Shown piece after piece: positions 54,599 to 63,679 of a stretch of 64,000 nt of DNA; position 1 is the first letter of the stretch, and every line of letters begins with the position of its first letter. This DNA comes from Saprospiraceae bacterium (lineage in GTDB: Bacteria; Bacteroidota; Bacteroidia; Chitinophagales; Saprospiraceae), in contig BQJU01000006.1 in assembly GCA_021604865.1 (NCBI GenBank), positions 62,001 through 126,000 of the forward strand, read 5' to 3'. The notes under the pieces were generated by a model. That model did not search any database. It was given only the letters and a program-made list of their open reading frames with translations, and was not told the origin of the DNA. The translations under genes were made by a program, and so were the position numbers.

Positions 54599-54619
54599 GA
54601 GCATTTTTTTAAAATGCTC
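54599..54619. repeat. Small palindrome with repeat-like tips (copy H)
   Basis: GAGCATTTT (54599-54607) and AAAATGCTC (54611-54619) around TTT. The tips (GAGCAT / ATGCTC) match the ends of the dispersed repeat, but the core is missing. It lies in the leader of the BatA operon. Confidence 0.5.
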
Positions 54620-54695
54620 TAAAGTAGTTTTGCGTAATATATATACGCCCACCGCGCTATTTTGTTATAAATTTTGGTACAATTTTCGAGAAAGG

Positions 54696-54728
54696 CAAAA
54701 GTAAACAAATTATGGTGAACACCGACAA
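54696..54728 (-). promoter_or_regulatory. Promoter of the BatA operon
   Basis: On the minus strand TTG (54726-54728), a 22-bp spacer and TACTTTTG (54696-54703). It would start a transcript with a leader of about 115 nt for the BatA, membrane protein and downstream genes. It is back to back with the queE -7 element. Confidence 0.5.
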
Positions 54729-54735
54729 TTACCTT

Positions 54736-54743
54736 TACCTTTG
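54736..54743 (+). promoter_or_regulatory. Possible -7 element of queE
   Basis: TACCTTTG matches TAnnTTTG, 55 bp before the queE ATG at 54799. No -33 TTG at a good distance. Confidence 0.36.
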
Positions 54744-54798
54744 TAATTACTCATGAAGAGGTCGTCTATTGGAGCAGCAAAAGACTAAAAAATCAGGC

Positions 54799-55437
54799 AT
54801 GCCAAACTATAAAATCAAGGAAATATTCTACACACTTCAGGGAGAAGGAGCCCATAGCGGCCGACCGGCTGTATTTTGCCGGTTTAGTGGCTGCAATTTG
54901 TGGACCGGCCGGGAAGAAGACCGGCACAAAGCCATTTGCCAGTTTTGTGATACTGATTTTTGGGGAATCGATGGCTTGAATGGTGGTAAATATTCGGCAA
55001 AGAGCCTGGCTGAGAAAGTAGCGTCGCTGTGGCCAACCGCCGAATTGAGGGGGCAACCCTACGTTGTTTGCACAGGCGGAGAGCCGATACTTCAGCTAGA
55101 TAGTCCACTGATTGAAGCTTTTCATAATAAAGGTTTTGAGGTGGCTGTCGAAACCAATGGTACGATTGAACCTCCTTTGGGAATTGACTGGATATGTATG
55201 AGTCCAAAAGCCAATACCGAGTTAAAAATTACTAAAGGGGATGAACTAAAATTGGTTTATCCGCAACTGGGCGCCGAGCCGGAGCGGTATACACATCTCG
55301 CATTTGATCACTTTTTTCTCCAACCCATGGATGGTCCTCTGATAGATAAACATACCAAAATCACACTCGACTATTGCCTGCAAAACCCACAATGGCGTTT
55401 AAGTTTACAGACCCATAAACTGCTCAATATTCCCTGA
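54799..55437 (+). CDS. queE: 7-carboxy-7-deazaguanine synthase (radical SAM)
   Basis: 212 aa from the ATG at 54799; the frame extends upstream to a TTG at 54769 with a lysine-rich sequence unlike the family. QueE rearranges 6-carboxytetrahydropterin to 7-carboxy-7-deazaguanine, a step to preQ0 and queuosine. Motifs: FYTLQGEGAHSGRPAVFCRF (about 10-29), the iron-sulfur cysteines Cys32, Cys47 and Cys50 in the C-x14-C-x2-C spacing seen in many QueE proteins (GCNLWTGREED, then ICQFCDTDF), and the SAM-binding VVCTGGEPILQLD. Length is normal. With queA it shows the organism makes queuosine. It is followed by a strong tandem terminator. Confidence 0.96.
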   Translation: MPNYKIKEIFYTLQGEGAHSGRPAVFCRFSGCNLWTGREEDRHKAICQFCDTDFWGIDGLNGGKYSAKSLAEKVASLWPTAELRGQPYVVCTGGEPILQLDSPLIEAFHNKGFEVAVETNGTIEPPLGIDWICMSPKANTELKITKGDELKLVYPQLGAEPERYTHLAFDHFFLQPMDGPLIDKHTKITLDYCLQNPQWRLSLQTHKLLNIP

Positions 55438-55454
55438 TGAAATTTTGGTGAAAA

Positions 55455-55505
55455 ACAAAACAGGGTCAAAAGTGTGTCCACTTTTGACCCTGTTTTGTTA
55501 AAAAA
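55455..55505 (+). terminator. Terminator after queE, perfect 21-bp stem
   Basis: Arms 55455-55475 and 55480-55500 are perfectly complementary over 21 bp (starting AACAAAACAGGGTC) around the loop TGTC. The stem is 17 bp past the queE stop. The right arm ends in TGTTTTGTT, giving a moderate T-rich tail. Confidence 0.9.
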
Positions 55506-55510
55506 GTGAG

Positions 55511-55538
55511 CTCTGTCTCTTTGAGAAAGGACAGAGCC
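55511..55538. terminator. Second hairpin after queE
   Basis: GCTCTGTC (55511-55518) pairs with GACAGAGC (55531-55538), with a smaller CTTT/AAAG pairing inside the loop. It lies 10 bp after the first stem and may act as a backup terminator or as an RNA-processing hairpin. Confidence 0.55.
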
Positions 55539-55938
55539 CCTTAAAAACGCGCTCTCTCTGATGTGAAAATTTATGTCTGGTTAAATAGACTTCGTTTTAG
55601 TATCGGAAAATTAAACAATTTTCAGCAAGCACACAACATTTTTGTCAAATACAATGCAAAATTGTAAAAAAAAAGACTAGCCATGTACCTTCCTTTTAAA
55701 ATTATTGACAATTAAATCGCTGAAAGGTTTCTCCTAATTCTTCTTTTTTGAGCAGGCGCTCAAATTTTTTCTACAGCCCGACCTCTGCGAAACAACTTTA
55801 TTACAGCAAACTTTAACAAAATCCATAAAAAAGAGTTAAAAATATAGCCTTTACCTGACCCAAGCCGGTTAAAAATTGTTGAATAAATAAAGCTATAGTA
55901 ACGCTACCAATTTGACCAACTTTTAAAAGAGTTATAAG

Positions 55939-56835
55939 ATGTCAGAAGCGAAATTTCTAGTTGAAAAATTTAAAAATGGAGGCCGAACCTTTTTACTTTT
56001 TCTGGGGATGGTTGTGATGATGGTAGGTTTGGGCTATTTATTTTTTGGTATTAGTGGATTGATTTGGGCTGGGGTTTTAGGTGTCTTTGGATTGTATGCC
56101 AGCTATCGTATTCCAGCTAATTTTGTGATGAAAATGAAAGGTGGACGTGTCCTCAACGACTATGAAATACCAAGGCTCTCCAATTTAGTAAAAGTATTGT
56201 CTAAAAAAGCCGGACTAAACAAGTCGCCCAAACTTTATTTTATTGCGAGCAATCAATTTAATGCCTTTGCCACTGGTAGCAAGAATGATCCAGCCATTGC
56301 TATTACTCAGGGGGCATTGCAATTTTTGGATGAGCGGGAGCTAACTGGTGTATTGGCCCACGAAATTAGTCATATTGCTAATAACGATTTGCATTTGCAG
56401 CGCATGACCATGATTATTGGCCGACTTACCCGTCTTTTTTCGCTGATGGGGCAGCTATTATTGCTCATCAACCTACCACTGCTGCTTGCCGATGTGGGCA
56501 GCATATCCTGGGTGGCAATATTATTACTCATTTTTGCCCCCATGCTGAGTACAATAATGATGTTGGCCATTTCCCGCACCCGTGAATTTGATGCCGACCT
56601 CAATGCCGCTCGTATTACCAGCGATCCATTGGGCCTGGCACGAGCATTGAATAAATTAAGCCATTATCAGCAGCACTGGTTCCCTAAATTACAAGGGCGG
56701 TTGGTTCCTCGCTTTTTACAATCCCACCCTACACTCAAAGAAAGGATTCGCCGCCTACAATTGTTGGGCACTAAATATAAAAATCCAACCAACCAATATA
56801 GCCCCCTCTCTCAGCTTTTCTCCAACAATTATTAG
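55939..56835 (+). CDS. HtpX-like membrane zinc metalloprotease (M48)
   Basis: 298 aa. M48B-type protease: N-terminal hydrophobic segments at about 17-40 and 41-58, the zinc motif HEISH at residues 141-145 preceded by LDERELTGVLA, a further pair of membrane segments at about 160-212, then the third zinc ligand Glu216 in SRTREFDADLNAARI. HtpX degrades misfolded membrane proteins, often induced by heat or envelope stress. The terminal HPTLKERIRRLQLLG is typical. A stand-alone gene with a long AT-rich upstream region. Full-length and apparently intact. Confidence 0.93.
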   Translation: MSEAKFLVEKFKNGGRTFLLFLGMVVMMVGLGYLFFGISGLIWAGVLGVFGLYASYRIPANFVMKMKGGRVLNDYEIPRLSNLVKVLSKKAGLNKSPKLYFIASNQFNAFATGSKNDPAIAITQGALQFLDERELTGVLAHEISHIANNDLHLQRMTMIIGRLTRLFSLMGQLLLLINLPLLLADVGSISWVAILLLIFAPMLSTIMMLAISRTREFDADLNAARITSDPLGLARALNKLSHYQQHWFPKLQGRLVPRFLQSHPTLKERIRRLQLLGTKYKNPTNQYSPLSQLFSNNY

Positions 56836-56994
56836 GATATCTAGGCACAGTGGGGTTATCCAAATTGCGCTTTCTTATCAGCTCCCGGTAGGAATGATAG
56901 AATATACTAAAATTTATTAGCCAAAAATTCGTAAGGGCATCCTTTTTTTTTGGAAATTAGGGATTGGAATTCCTTTTATCAAATCAAATCTCAC

Positions 56995-59900
56995 ATGAAA
57001 TATTGCCTAACCGTAATTTACAGCTTTCTATTCTTTTATGTTCAAGCTCAATTTAGCTTTTCCGATCGTAGCTTCCTGTTGAGTTTCTCTGCCGCAAAAA
57101 GTGGTGCGCCAATGGGGGTTACAGATATGAATGGCGACGGCTTGGATGATATCATTCGCCTGCACCAGACACGTACCCTGATTATAGACTACCAGGTCCC
57201 TGGGGCCAATTTCACCGGATATAATTACGGTAATTTAGTGGGCACCCAGTGGAGTATGTGTATTGCCGATGCTGACAAAAATGGCTATAATGATGTTTTT
57301 ACCGGTGGTGCTTATAATGGGTTAAAACTATTAAAAGCCAATTCAAGTGGTACTGAATACACCCTCAATACCCTCTCCGTATTGCCGGTTTTTTTGCAGG
57401 GCTCAAATTTTGCAGACATTAACAATGATGGAAGCGTTGACATATTTGCCTGTCATGATGATGGACTAAGTCTGCCTTATGCCAATAATGGCAGTGGGGT
57501 TTTTACCCACGACCCCAATCTGATCAATCCGGAATCTACAGTGCCTTCTGACAATTCAGGCAATTACGGCTCTATCTGGACCGATTATGATAGTGATGGC
57601 GATCTCGACTTGTACATTTCCAAATGCAGGCTTGGTATCACGGATCCGATGGACGGGCGAAGACTGAACCTGTTGTTTGAAAACAACGGCAACAACCAGT
57701 TTAGCGATGTTGCCGAATCCGTAGGCCTGCGACCTCTAGGTCAATCCTGGGCTGCCGACTTCGCAGATATCGACAACGATGGCGACCTCGACTGCTTTGT
57801 CATCAATCATGATATTAACGATAACCTTTACATCAATAATGGCCAGGGACAATTCACAGATATTATCAATAGCTCTGGGATGGTTCCCGAATTAAATGCC
57901 GCTGGTGAAGGCATACAGGTCAAATTCGCAGATTTTGATAATGATGGATTTTTGGATTTGTTGTATACCACCAATGGTTTAAACCACTGCTTATTTCGCA
58001 ATAATGGCGACTATACTTTTACCAATTTTGCTGCGGCATTTCCAACTACCGACCGCATTCATTCTGCCGCCACCGGCGATCTGAACAATGATGGATTTAT
58101 TGATATCATCGCCAGTTTTGGAAATGGCCACAATGGTTGGAATGCTTCAATAGACGACAAGCTCTTCTTAAATAATGGCAATGATAATAGTTTTTTAAAG
58201 GTGCAATTACATGGACAAGCCTCTAACGTCAATGGCATCGGGGCACGCCTGGAATTATATGGAGCGTGGGGTGTTCAGGTTCGGGAAGTACGGTCAGGTG
58301 AAAGTTATGGTATCATGACCTCCATGACCCAGCATTTTGGTATTGGTCAGGCAACAGGAATCGATAGCCTGTTGGTGAAGTGGCCTAGCGGTGTCGTAGA
58401 TCGGGTCATCGCCCCCTCTTTTAATACAACGATTTCAATTAATGAAGGCGATTTATGCAACTCCTTTGTAGCTTTCCAAGCCTCTATTCAAAGTCTGGAA
58501 GTACAGTTTTCTGATCAGAGTACGGTGGGTGCCACCTCCTGGATGTGGACCTTTGGTGACGGCACTACATCAACCGAGGAGAATCCAACACATACCTTTG
58601 CCTCACCTGACATTTACCAGGTTTGCCTCACCGTATCCGGTATCTGTGGAAGCGGACAAATTTGCAAAGACATCAATGTCAGCTGTTCTATTCCTTTATC
58701 AGCCTTTGGCAATACGATTAATAACCAAACGGTGGCCTTTGAAGATCAATCAACCAATATTCCCGACCAGTGGCTTTGGAATTTTGGCGATGGCATGACC
58801 TCTACAGTTGCCAACCCACTACATGCCTACACAGAACCTGGCAGCTATCTGGTTTGTCTGACAGTAACCAATGAGTGTGGCTCAGACCAGAGCTGTAACT
58901 TGATTACCTTAGGTTGTGCCGGTGCCTCGGCTGCTTTTACTTTTGAAGCTGATGAATTTGTGTTGGAATTTTCCGGCGAATCTACGGTAAGTGGTTTAGA
59001 CTGGAACTGGGATTTTGGTGGTGGCAATACTGATCAGGGCATATTCGTCACGCATACTTTTCCCGGACCTGGCGTTTATCCGGTTTGTTTACAAGTTACA
59101 ACCAATTGCGGGCCATTGACGTATTGTGAAGAAGTAGAAGTGACCTGCGCACCACCTCCTGCCAATTTTAATTATGGCTCAAGTGATCTAAACTACAGTT
59201 TTATCAGCGATGCCAATCCGGATATAGATATATGGTCCTGGGACTTCGGCGATGGTACTTTTTCCAATTTCCCGAATCCATTACATTCCTTTCCAACATT
59301 TGGCCAATATGAAGTTTGCCTCACCGTAGGTAATGATTGTGGCATGTCCGAGACCTGTCAAATCATCAATGTTGCCTGCGATCCTCCTCAAGCCAATTTT
59401 GGGATGAGTGTTGATGAGCTGGTCATTGAGTTGAGTGACCTATCTGTACTCAATCCAATGGAATGGCTATGGGACTTTGGAGACGGCAATACTTCTGCTG
59501 AAATCAATACTACCCATACCTATAACCTGCCAGGCACTTATGAAGTATGCCTGACGGTCAGTGGGGATTGTGGCAGTTCGGAATCCTGCCAAACGGTCAC
59601 GGTAAGTTGTGCGGCTCCGGAGGCCAATTTTTTCACCGACCCCATTGCCTTACAACTCAATTGTGTAGACCTATCTACGAATAACCCCACCAGTTGGCTG
59701 TGGGATTTTGGTGATGGTTCCTCGTCTACCGAACAAAGCCCAAGCCATACTTATGATGCTCCGGGTTCCTATGGGGTGTGTCTGGTCGCCACCAGTATTT
59801 GTGGCAGTACCGAGTTTTGCCAGGTCATTTCCATTTCCTGCACAGCTCCCGGTGCCGGTTTTTCTTTTGAAGATGATGACCTGAATGTCGATTTTACGGA

Positions 59901-61503
59901 CCTTTCGGTAAATGGCCCTACGCAATGGCTCTGGAATTTCGGAGACGGTACAGGTTCCACCGAACCCAGTCCTCAACACGCTTATACCTCGCCTGGCACC
60001 TATGAGGTTTGTCTGACGGTAAGTAGTATTTGTGGCAATACTCAATCCTGTGAAACGATTACAATCAGTTGCCAGGAACCTGTGGCAGCTTATAACTTCA
60101 CGGCTGATGAATTGGCATTATCCTTTACCGACAATTCTACCGGTAATGTCTCCAACTGGATGTGGACCTTCGGCGATGGAAGCACTTCTAGTCAGGTAAA
60201 TCCACAACACACCTATGCGCTACCCGGCAATTATCAGGTTTGCCTCTCTGTGACCGGTATTTGTGGCACGACACAAAGCTGCCAAACCATTAGCATAAGT
60301 TGTGCACCACCCACACCAGATTTTGGCATCACCATTGATGAACTAACCGTAAACCTGCTTGACCAATCCACCGGTGCCCCAACCTCCTGGCAATGGGCCT
60401 TAAGCGATGGCACCGTGGTTTCCACTTCTGAATTTGCGCACACATTTGATACTCCTGGCGAATACGAAATCTGCCTGACAGTGAGCAATATTTGTGGCAC
60501 CAATACAGATTGTACGATCATCACGGTAAGTTGTGCTGCGCCACAGGCTGCCTTTACCAATAGTGCCGATGAATTGGCTGTCAGTTTTACTGACCTTACT
60601 ACCGTAAATCCTACTGCCTGGAGCTGGGATTTTGGTGACGGCAGTATTTCCGACCTTGCTTCGCCGATGCATACTTATGCCCTTCCGGGAAATTATACCG
60701 TTTGCCTGACCGCCAGTTCCATTTGTGGCATGATGACAACTTGTGAAGAAATCAGCGTCAGTTGTGCGGCTCCCCAAGGTAGCTTTACGAATACCATCAA
60801 TAGCCTGGAGGCCAGTTTTTCGGCTAGTTCCAGTGATGAGGTGGATACCTGGGCCTGGAACTTTGGCGATGGCGCCACAGCTTCGGGAGCTGAAGTATCC
60901 CACATCTATGAATTACCGGGGGAGTATACCGTTTGTGTCACGATCACCAATCTGTGTGGAAGCTCAGAATCTTGTGAAACCATTACCGTAAACTGTGTCG
61001 CACCGATGGCCCTTTTCTCCGTGAATGGGGATAGCCTGACCCAGATTTTCAACGATGCTTCTACCAATGTTCCCACCCAATGGCTATGGGATTTTGGTGA
61101 TGGCAATATTTCCACCGAACAGCATCCTATCCATACTTATGCTGAAGCAACCAGTTATTTGGTTTGCCTGCTTGCTACCAATGCCTGTGGTATGGATACG
61201 GTTTGCCAAACGATCCTGATCATCAATACTATACAGGACCCAAGTCAGCAGATTGAGCTGACCATCAGTCCCAACCCTACCAGCAGCAAGGTGCAATTGA
61301 ATTACCAGCTGACTACTGCCAGCCAGCTGGATCTGACGATCTTCAACAGCCAGGGCAAAAAAGTACAGCAACAAAGCTGGTTGGGTATCAATGGTGCTGA
61401 CACACAATATGTGGATTTATCCGGATTACCGGCAGGGCTTTACCATTTTCTGCTGCGTGATGAATATGGTAAATGGGCGATGGGAAAGGTGATGAAGTTG
61501 TAG
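56995..61503 (+). CDS. T9SS type A protein: FG-GAP/ASPIC head plus 12 PKD modules
   Basis: 1502 aa from the ATG at 56995; the frame extends 15 codons to a TTG at 56950 with no signal-like sequence. Signal peptide 1-19. An FG-GAP/VCBS-like propeller follows (about 25-410), with seven calcium-loop motifs such as DMNGDGLDD, DINNDGSVDI, DYDSDGDLDL and DFDNDGFLDL. An ASPIC/UnbV domain lies at about 415-480 (GIGARLELYGAWGVQVREV). Then come twelve PKD domains of exactly 77 residues (488-1411), each with WxFGDG and four cysteines near positions 57, 64, 70 and 77. The C-terminal type A sorting domain (about 1420-1502: SPNPTSSKVQLNY, GLPAGLYHFLL) signals T9SS export. CRTAC1-like head proteins with PKD chains are probably extracellular adhesins or polysaccharide-binding proteins; no catalytic residues seen. 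Confidence 0.9.
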   Translation: MKYCLTVIYSFLFFYVQAQFSFSDRSFLLSFSAAKSGAPMGVTDMNGDGLDDIIRLHQTRTLIIDYQVPGANFTGYNYGNLVGTQWSMCIADADKNGYNDVFTGGAYNGLKLLKANSSGTEYTLNTLSVLPVFLQGSNFADINNDGSVDIFACHDDGLSLPYANNGSGVFTHDPNLINPESTVPSDNSGNYGSIWTDYDSDGDLDLYISKCRLGITDPMDGRRLNLLFENNGNNQFSDVAESVGLRPLGQSWAADFADIDNDGDLDCFVINHDINDNLYINNGQGQFTDIINSSGMVPELNAAGEGIQVKFADFDNDGFLDLLYTTNGLNHCLFRNNGDYTFTNFAAAFPTTDRIHSAATGDLNNDGFIDIIASFGNGHNGWNASIDDKLFLNNGNDNSFLKVQLHGQASNVNGIGARLELYGAWGVQVREVRSGESYGIMTSMTQHFGIGQATGIDSLLVKWPSGVVDRVIAPSFNTTISINEGDLCNSFVAFQASIQSLEVQFSDQSTVGATSWMWTFGDGTTSTEENPTHTFASPDIYQVCLTVSGICGSGQICKDINVSCSIPLSAFGNTINNQTVAFEDQSTNIPDQWLWNFGDGMTSTVANPLHAYTEPGSYLVCLTVTNECGSDQSCNLITLGCAGASAAFTFEADEFVLEFSGESTVSGLDWNWDFGGGNTDQGIFVTHTFPGPGVYPVCLQVTTNCGPLTYCEEVEVTCAPPPANFNYGSSDLNYSFISDANPDIDIWSWDFGDGTFSNFPNPLHSFPTFGQYEVCLTVGNDCGMSETCQIINVACDPPQANFGMSVDELVIELSDLSVLNPMEWLWDFGDGNTSAEINTTHTYNLPGTYEVCLTVSGDCGSSESCQTVTVSCAAPEANFFTDPIALQLNCVDLSTNNPTSWLWDFGDGSSSTEQSPSHTYDAPGSYGVCLVATSICGSTEFCQVISISCTAPGAGFSFEDDDLNVDFTDLSVNGPTQWLWNFGDGTGSTEPSPQHAYTSPGTYEVCLTVSSICGNTQSCETITISCQEPVAAYNFTADELALSFTDNSTGNVSNWMWTFGDGSTSSQVNPQHTYALPGNYQVCLSVTGICGTTQSCQTISISCAPPTPDFGITIDELTVNLLDQSTGAPTSWQWALSDGTVVSTSEFAHTFDTPGEYEICLTVSNICGTNTDCTIITVSCAAPQAAFTNSADELAVSFTDLTTVNPTAWSWDFGDGSISDLASPMHTYALPGNYTVCLTASSICGMMTTCEEISVSCAAPQGSFTNTINSLEASFSASSSDEVDTWAWNFGDGATASGAEVSHIYELPGEYTVCVTITNLCGSSESCETITVNCVAPMALFSVNGDSLTQIFNDASTNVPTQWLWDFGDGNISTEQHPIHTYAEATSYLVCLLATNACGMDTVCQTILIINTIQDPSQQIELTISPNPTSSKVQLNYQLTTASQLDLTIFNSQGKKVQQQSWLGINGADTQYVDLSGLPAGLYHFLLRDEYGKWAMGKVMKL
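58456..61227 (+). repeat. 12 tandem coding repeats of exactly 231 bp
   Basis: Twelve PKD units, each 77 codons with no insertion or deletion: boundaries fall at 58456 + 231n and the last ends at 61227. Conserved WxFGDG near unit position 31-36 and Cys at 57, 64, 70 and 77; the twelfth lacks the last Cys and the sixth has one extra. Confidence 0.9.
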
Positions 61504-61521
61504 CCGTTTTGAGTGGCATTG

Positions 61522-61547
61522 AACGGGTGGAAATTTTTCCGCCCGTT
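61522..61547 (+). terminator. Hairpin after the PKD protein gene
   Basis: AACGGGTGGAAA (61522-61533) pairs with TTTCCGCCCGTT (61536-61547), one G-T pair, 18 bp past the stop. There is no T-run, so it may work together with the next hairpin. Confidence 0.6.
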
Positions 61548-61587
61548 AGTTACTACCGAAAACCATGAGTCACACAGAATTTAGTGC

Positions 61588-61625
61588 AAATTTGGCAGGC
61601 ACGACTCGTACCTGCCAAATTTTTT
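61588..61625 (+). terminator. Terminator between convergent genes
   Basis: AAATTTGGCAGG (61588-61599) pairs perfectly with CCTGCCAAATTT (61611-61622), with an inner ACGA/TCGT pairing, followed by TTT. It lies between the convergent PKD protein and unknown exported protein genes and could serve both. Confidence 0.8.
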
Positions 61626-61730
61626 GGCTGTGTTCGCAGTGGTTTGCAGATGCATCATGGAAAAAAGCTGGCTTTCAGCGCTTTAAGGCAACCAAATGAA
61701 TTTGGTGGGTACGAGACACTGCACCTTCCC

Positions 61731-63536
61731 TCAATCCTGCCCATTAGAAATCGGCACCTCTGGCAATATTTCCGTGGTAATCGGCTCAGGCTCCGGAGCT
61801 GGTGGGTCAGGACGGATGGATGGGAAGGACAATATGCCCTTCACTGGGCGCACTGAGCGCAGCCCCGAACGTAAGCTCTGCAGATGTACATCCATCGACA
61901 AGTTGAAATTGCTCATATTGCGGTCATCAATCTTGTCGAGCGGGTAGGTGGCTACGGTTTCCAGGGTAAGCAGGAACCGGTGGCGCTGCGGATCGGGTAA
62001 AATTTCGACTACCTTGACATTGAGGGTCTGGCCACTACTTCTAACTTGTAGGTTTTCGATATAGGGGACATTCATAAAGTCTACTGGGTTATCACGATCT
62101 TCGATTTCCAGGCCAAATTTCCATTGGAAGGAAAAGCGGCGGTCCTCCTGGATGCTCAGATCAAAACGCCCCTCTCCTACTGAAGCAACCGGATGAGCAC
62201 TGGTTTGCACCTCTTCGTTGATCAAAAAACGTAGATAATGGCCACCAAGTGATTTTCGGCTGCGGATGCGGTACGATAGGTTGACTTTGCCGGGGCGTTC
62301 GGCAAGCGGGCCCCTGAAATGGGTAGCCGCTGGTCGGCCACTCACCGTAAACCGGCAGCCATAAGTCCCATCATCCTGTTGAAAATATTCGGCATCCAGG
62401 TGGGGTTTGCTATCGTATACTCCCGGTGTTACGTTTTCCAATACCCAAAAATTTTGGGTCATTTCCTGAGGAATACCTTCGATGATCAGGTAATGTTGAT
62501 GCAAGGTTCCCTCCGTCATCAGGGGAAAATCGTGAGCTTTTTGGAAAGTCGGTTTGAGGGTTTCAAAATACCGGCCGATGCTTTCGGGGCTAGGTAATGG
62601 CGCGTACAGGCTGGGGCGTTGGTAGTAATTTTCAAAATCAGTAAAAATGAGGGTCTCCCAGTTGGTGCCAGCAAAATTACCACGGGTACTGCTACCGGCG
62701 CCAAAGCTAGCCTTGAGGTGTGCAGCTAATGGTCCGTTGATATTGATCCCCACTTGCGACTCGATGCGGAAATTTTCTTCGGCCACCGTCTCCTGTTTGA
62801 CCAATACCCCTTCAAATCCCTTCAGGTAAAAAGCATTGTTAATCAGGTTCGGATGCTCAGTATAAAATTTCCAGAGCGTCATCATGGCGCTAATGGTACG
62901 GCTATCATTGGCTTCGAGAATCAGCCGCATAGGAGAAACAAAGGAACCCGATACCGCCATTACTGTCGATTCTCGGCGGTCGTCGGTATCCAGGGCCGTT
63001 TTAAAGGCAGCATAGGGTGGTTCAATACCCGCATCCAGGGCTGCTTTTAGGTAGCCGCTACAGTTTTTGGTGAGTACAAAGGCATCAAAATTTTCATCGG
63101 CATTCACGGTAAACTGGTCGGGCAAGCCATCAATCTTCAAAATGCGATTGGGCAAATATTTGATTTCATCAAAAGGAGCTTCTATCTCGCGGCGGTCAAA
63201 GATGTAATTCATCAACCCTCCTCCACGTATGTCGGCCATTTCTACACGTGTACGCAAAGTACGTCTGCCCAGAAACTTTTCGATGTCGCGAGGCACATAA
63301 TCCCGCTTGGTATCGGAAACATCAAAACCACAAAAATCACAATGATTGCGAAAAATCTTTTGCAAGGCATAGCCTAAAGACAAACGAGAATGACTCTTTA
63401 TCGGCGGCCAGCTTTCCCGGCGGTATCTTTCTATCTTTTTCCGAACCTTGTCCATATTCTGGGCAGGTAAGGAATCAGCCCCCGTAAGTAAAATAAAGGT
63501 AAAAAGTAAAAATAAGGCGTATCTGCTTCTCCGCAT
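61731..63536 (-). CDS. Exported hypothetical protein
   Basis: 601 aa. Signal peptide at about 1-25 (MRRSRYALFLLFTFILLTGA then DSLPAQ). I do not recognise the family. Visible features: a Cys pair HCDFCGF near residue 70, a CSGYLKAALDAGIEPP segment near 158, and a VMAVSGSFVSPM segment near 192. A beta-rich C-terminal half follows, then a proline-rich tail (DPPAPEPEPITTEILPEVP) near the end. No sorting domain of type A or B, so it is probably periplasmic or outer-membrane associated. It is convergent with the PKD protein gene and read in the same direction as the M28 peptidase at the right edge, about 140 bp apart with repeat copy I between them. Function unknown. Confidence 0.75.
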   Translation of the reverse strand: MRRSRYALFLLFTFILLTGADSLPAQNMDKVRKKIERYRRESWPPIKSHSRLSLGYALQKIFRNHCDFCGFDVSDTKRDYVPRDIEKFLGRRTLRTRVEMADIRGGGLMNYIFDRREIEAPFDEIKYLPNRILKIDGLPDQFTVNADENFDAFVLTKNCSGYLKAALDAGIEPPYAAFKTALDTDDRRESTVMAVSGSFVSPMRLILEANDSRTISAMMTLWKFYTEHPNLINNAFYLKGFEGVLVKQETVAEENFRIESQVGININGPLAAHLKASFGAGSSTRGNFAGTNWETLIFTDFENYYQRPSLYAPLPSPESIGRYFETLKPTFQKAHDFPLMTEGTLHQHYLIIEGIPQEMTQNFWVLENVTPGVYDSKPHLDAEYFQQDDGTYGCRFTVSGRPAATHFRGPLAERPGKVNLSYRIRSRKSLGGHYLRFLINEEVQTSAHPVASVGEGRFDLSIQEDRRFSFQWKFGLEIEDRDNPVDFMNVPYIENLQVRSSGQTLNVKVVEILPDPQRHRFLLTLETVATYPLDKIDDRNMSNFNLSMDVHLQSLRSGLRSVRPVKGILSFPSIRPDPPAPEPEPITTEILPEVPISNGQD

Positions 63537-63559
63537 AAATGCTACTATTTTGGAAATTT

Positions 63560-63613
63560 TGAACTTGTTTGGGGGTGGTCAATTGGATAAAAGAGTCCCC
63601 AAACATGCTCTAT
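63560..63613. repeat. Dispersed palindromic repeat, copy I
   Basis: Left arm TTGTTTGGGG (63565-63574) and right arm CCCCAAACATGCTCTATA (63597-63614) around an unrelated loop. The right tip AACATGCTCTA is the same as in copy D. The conserved core seen in copies B, C and D is missing. Confidence 0.65.
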
Positions 63614-63617
63614 AACG

Positions 63618-63636
63618 AATGCATGAGGCATGCATT
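63618..63636. other. Perfect AATGCATG palindrome
   Basis: AATGCATG-AGG-CATGCATT, a perfect 8-bp hairpin with a 3-nt loop, just after repeat copy I and 44 bp before the M28 peptidase stop. On the minus strand it could contribute to termination of the peptidase gene; there is no T-run. Confidence 0.4.
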
Positions 63637-63679
63637 ATATGCAACGCAGAAAATCGAAAAAGTTACACCAAAAAGTGAA

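Larger units (their letters stand above)
55438..55938. other. Intergenic region between queE and the HtpX-like gene
   Basis: 501 bp. The first 100 bp hold the two hairpins listed separately. The rest is AT-rich (many A-runs, for example around 55670) without a gene, tRNA or clear TAnnTTTG element. The transcription start of the protease gene is not identifiable from the sequence. Confidence 0.5.
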
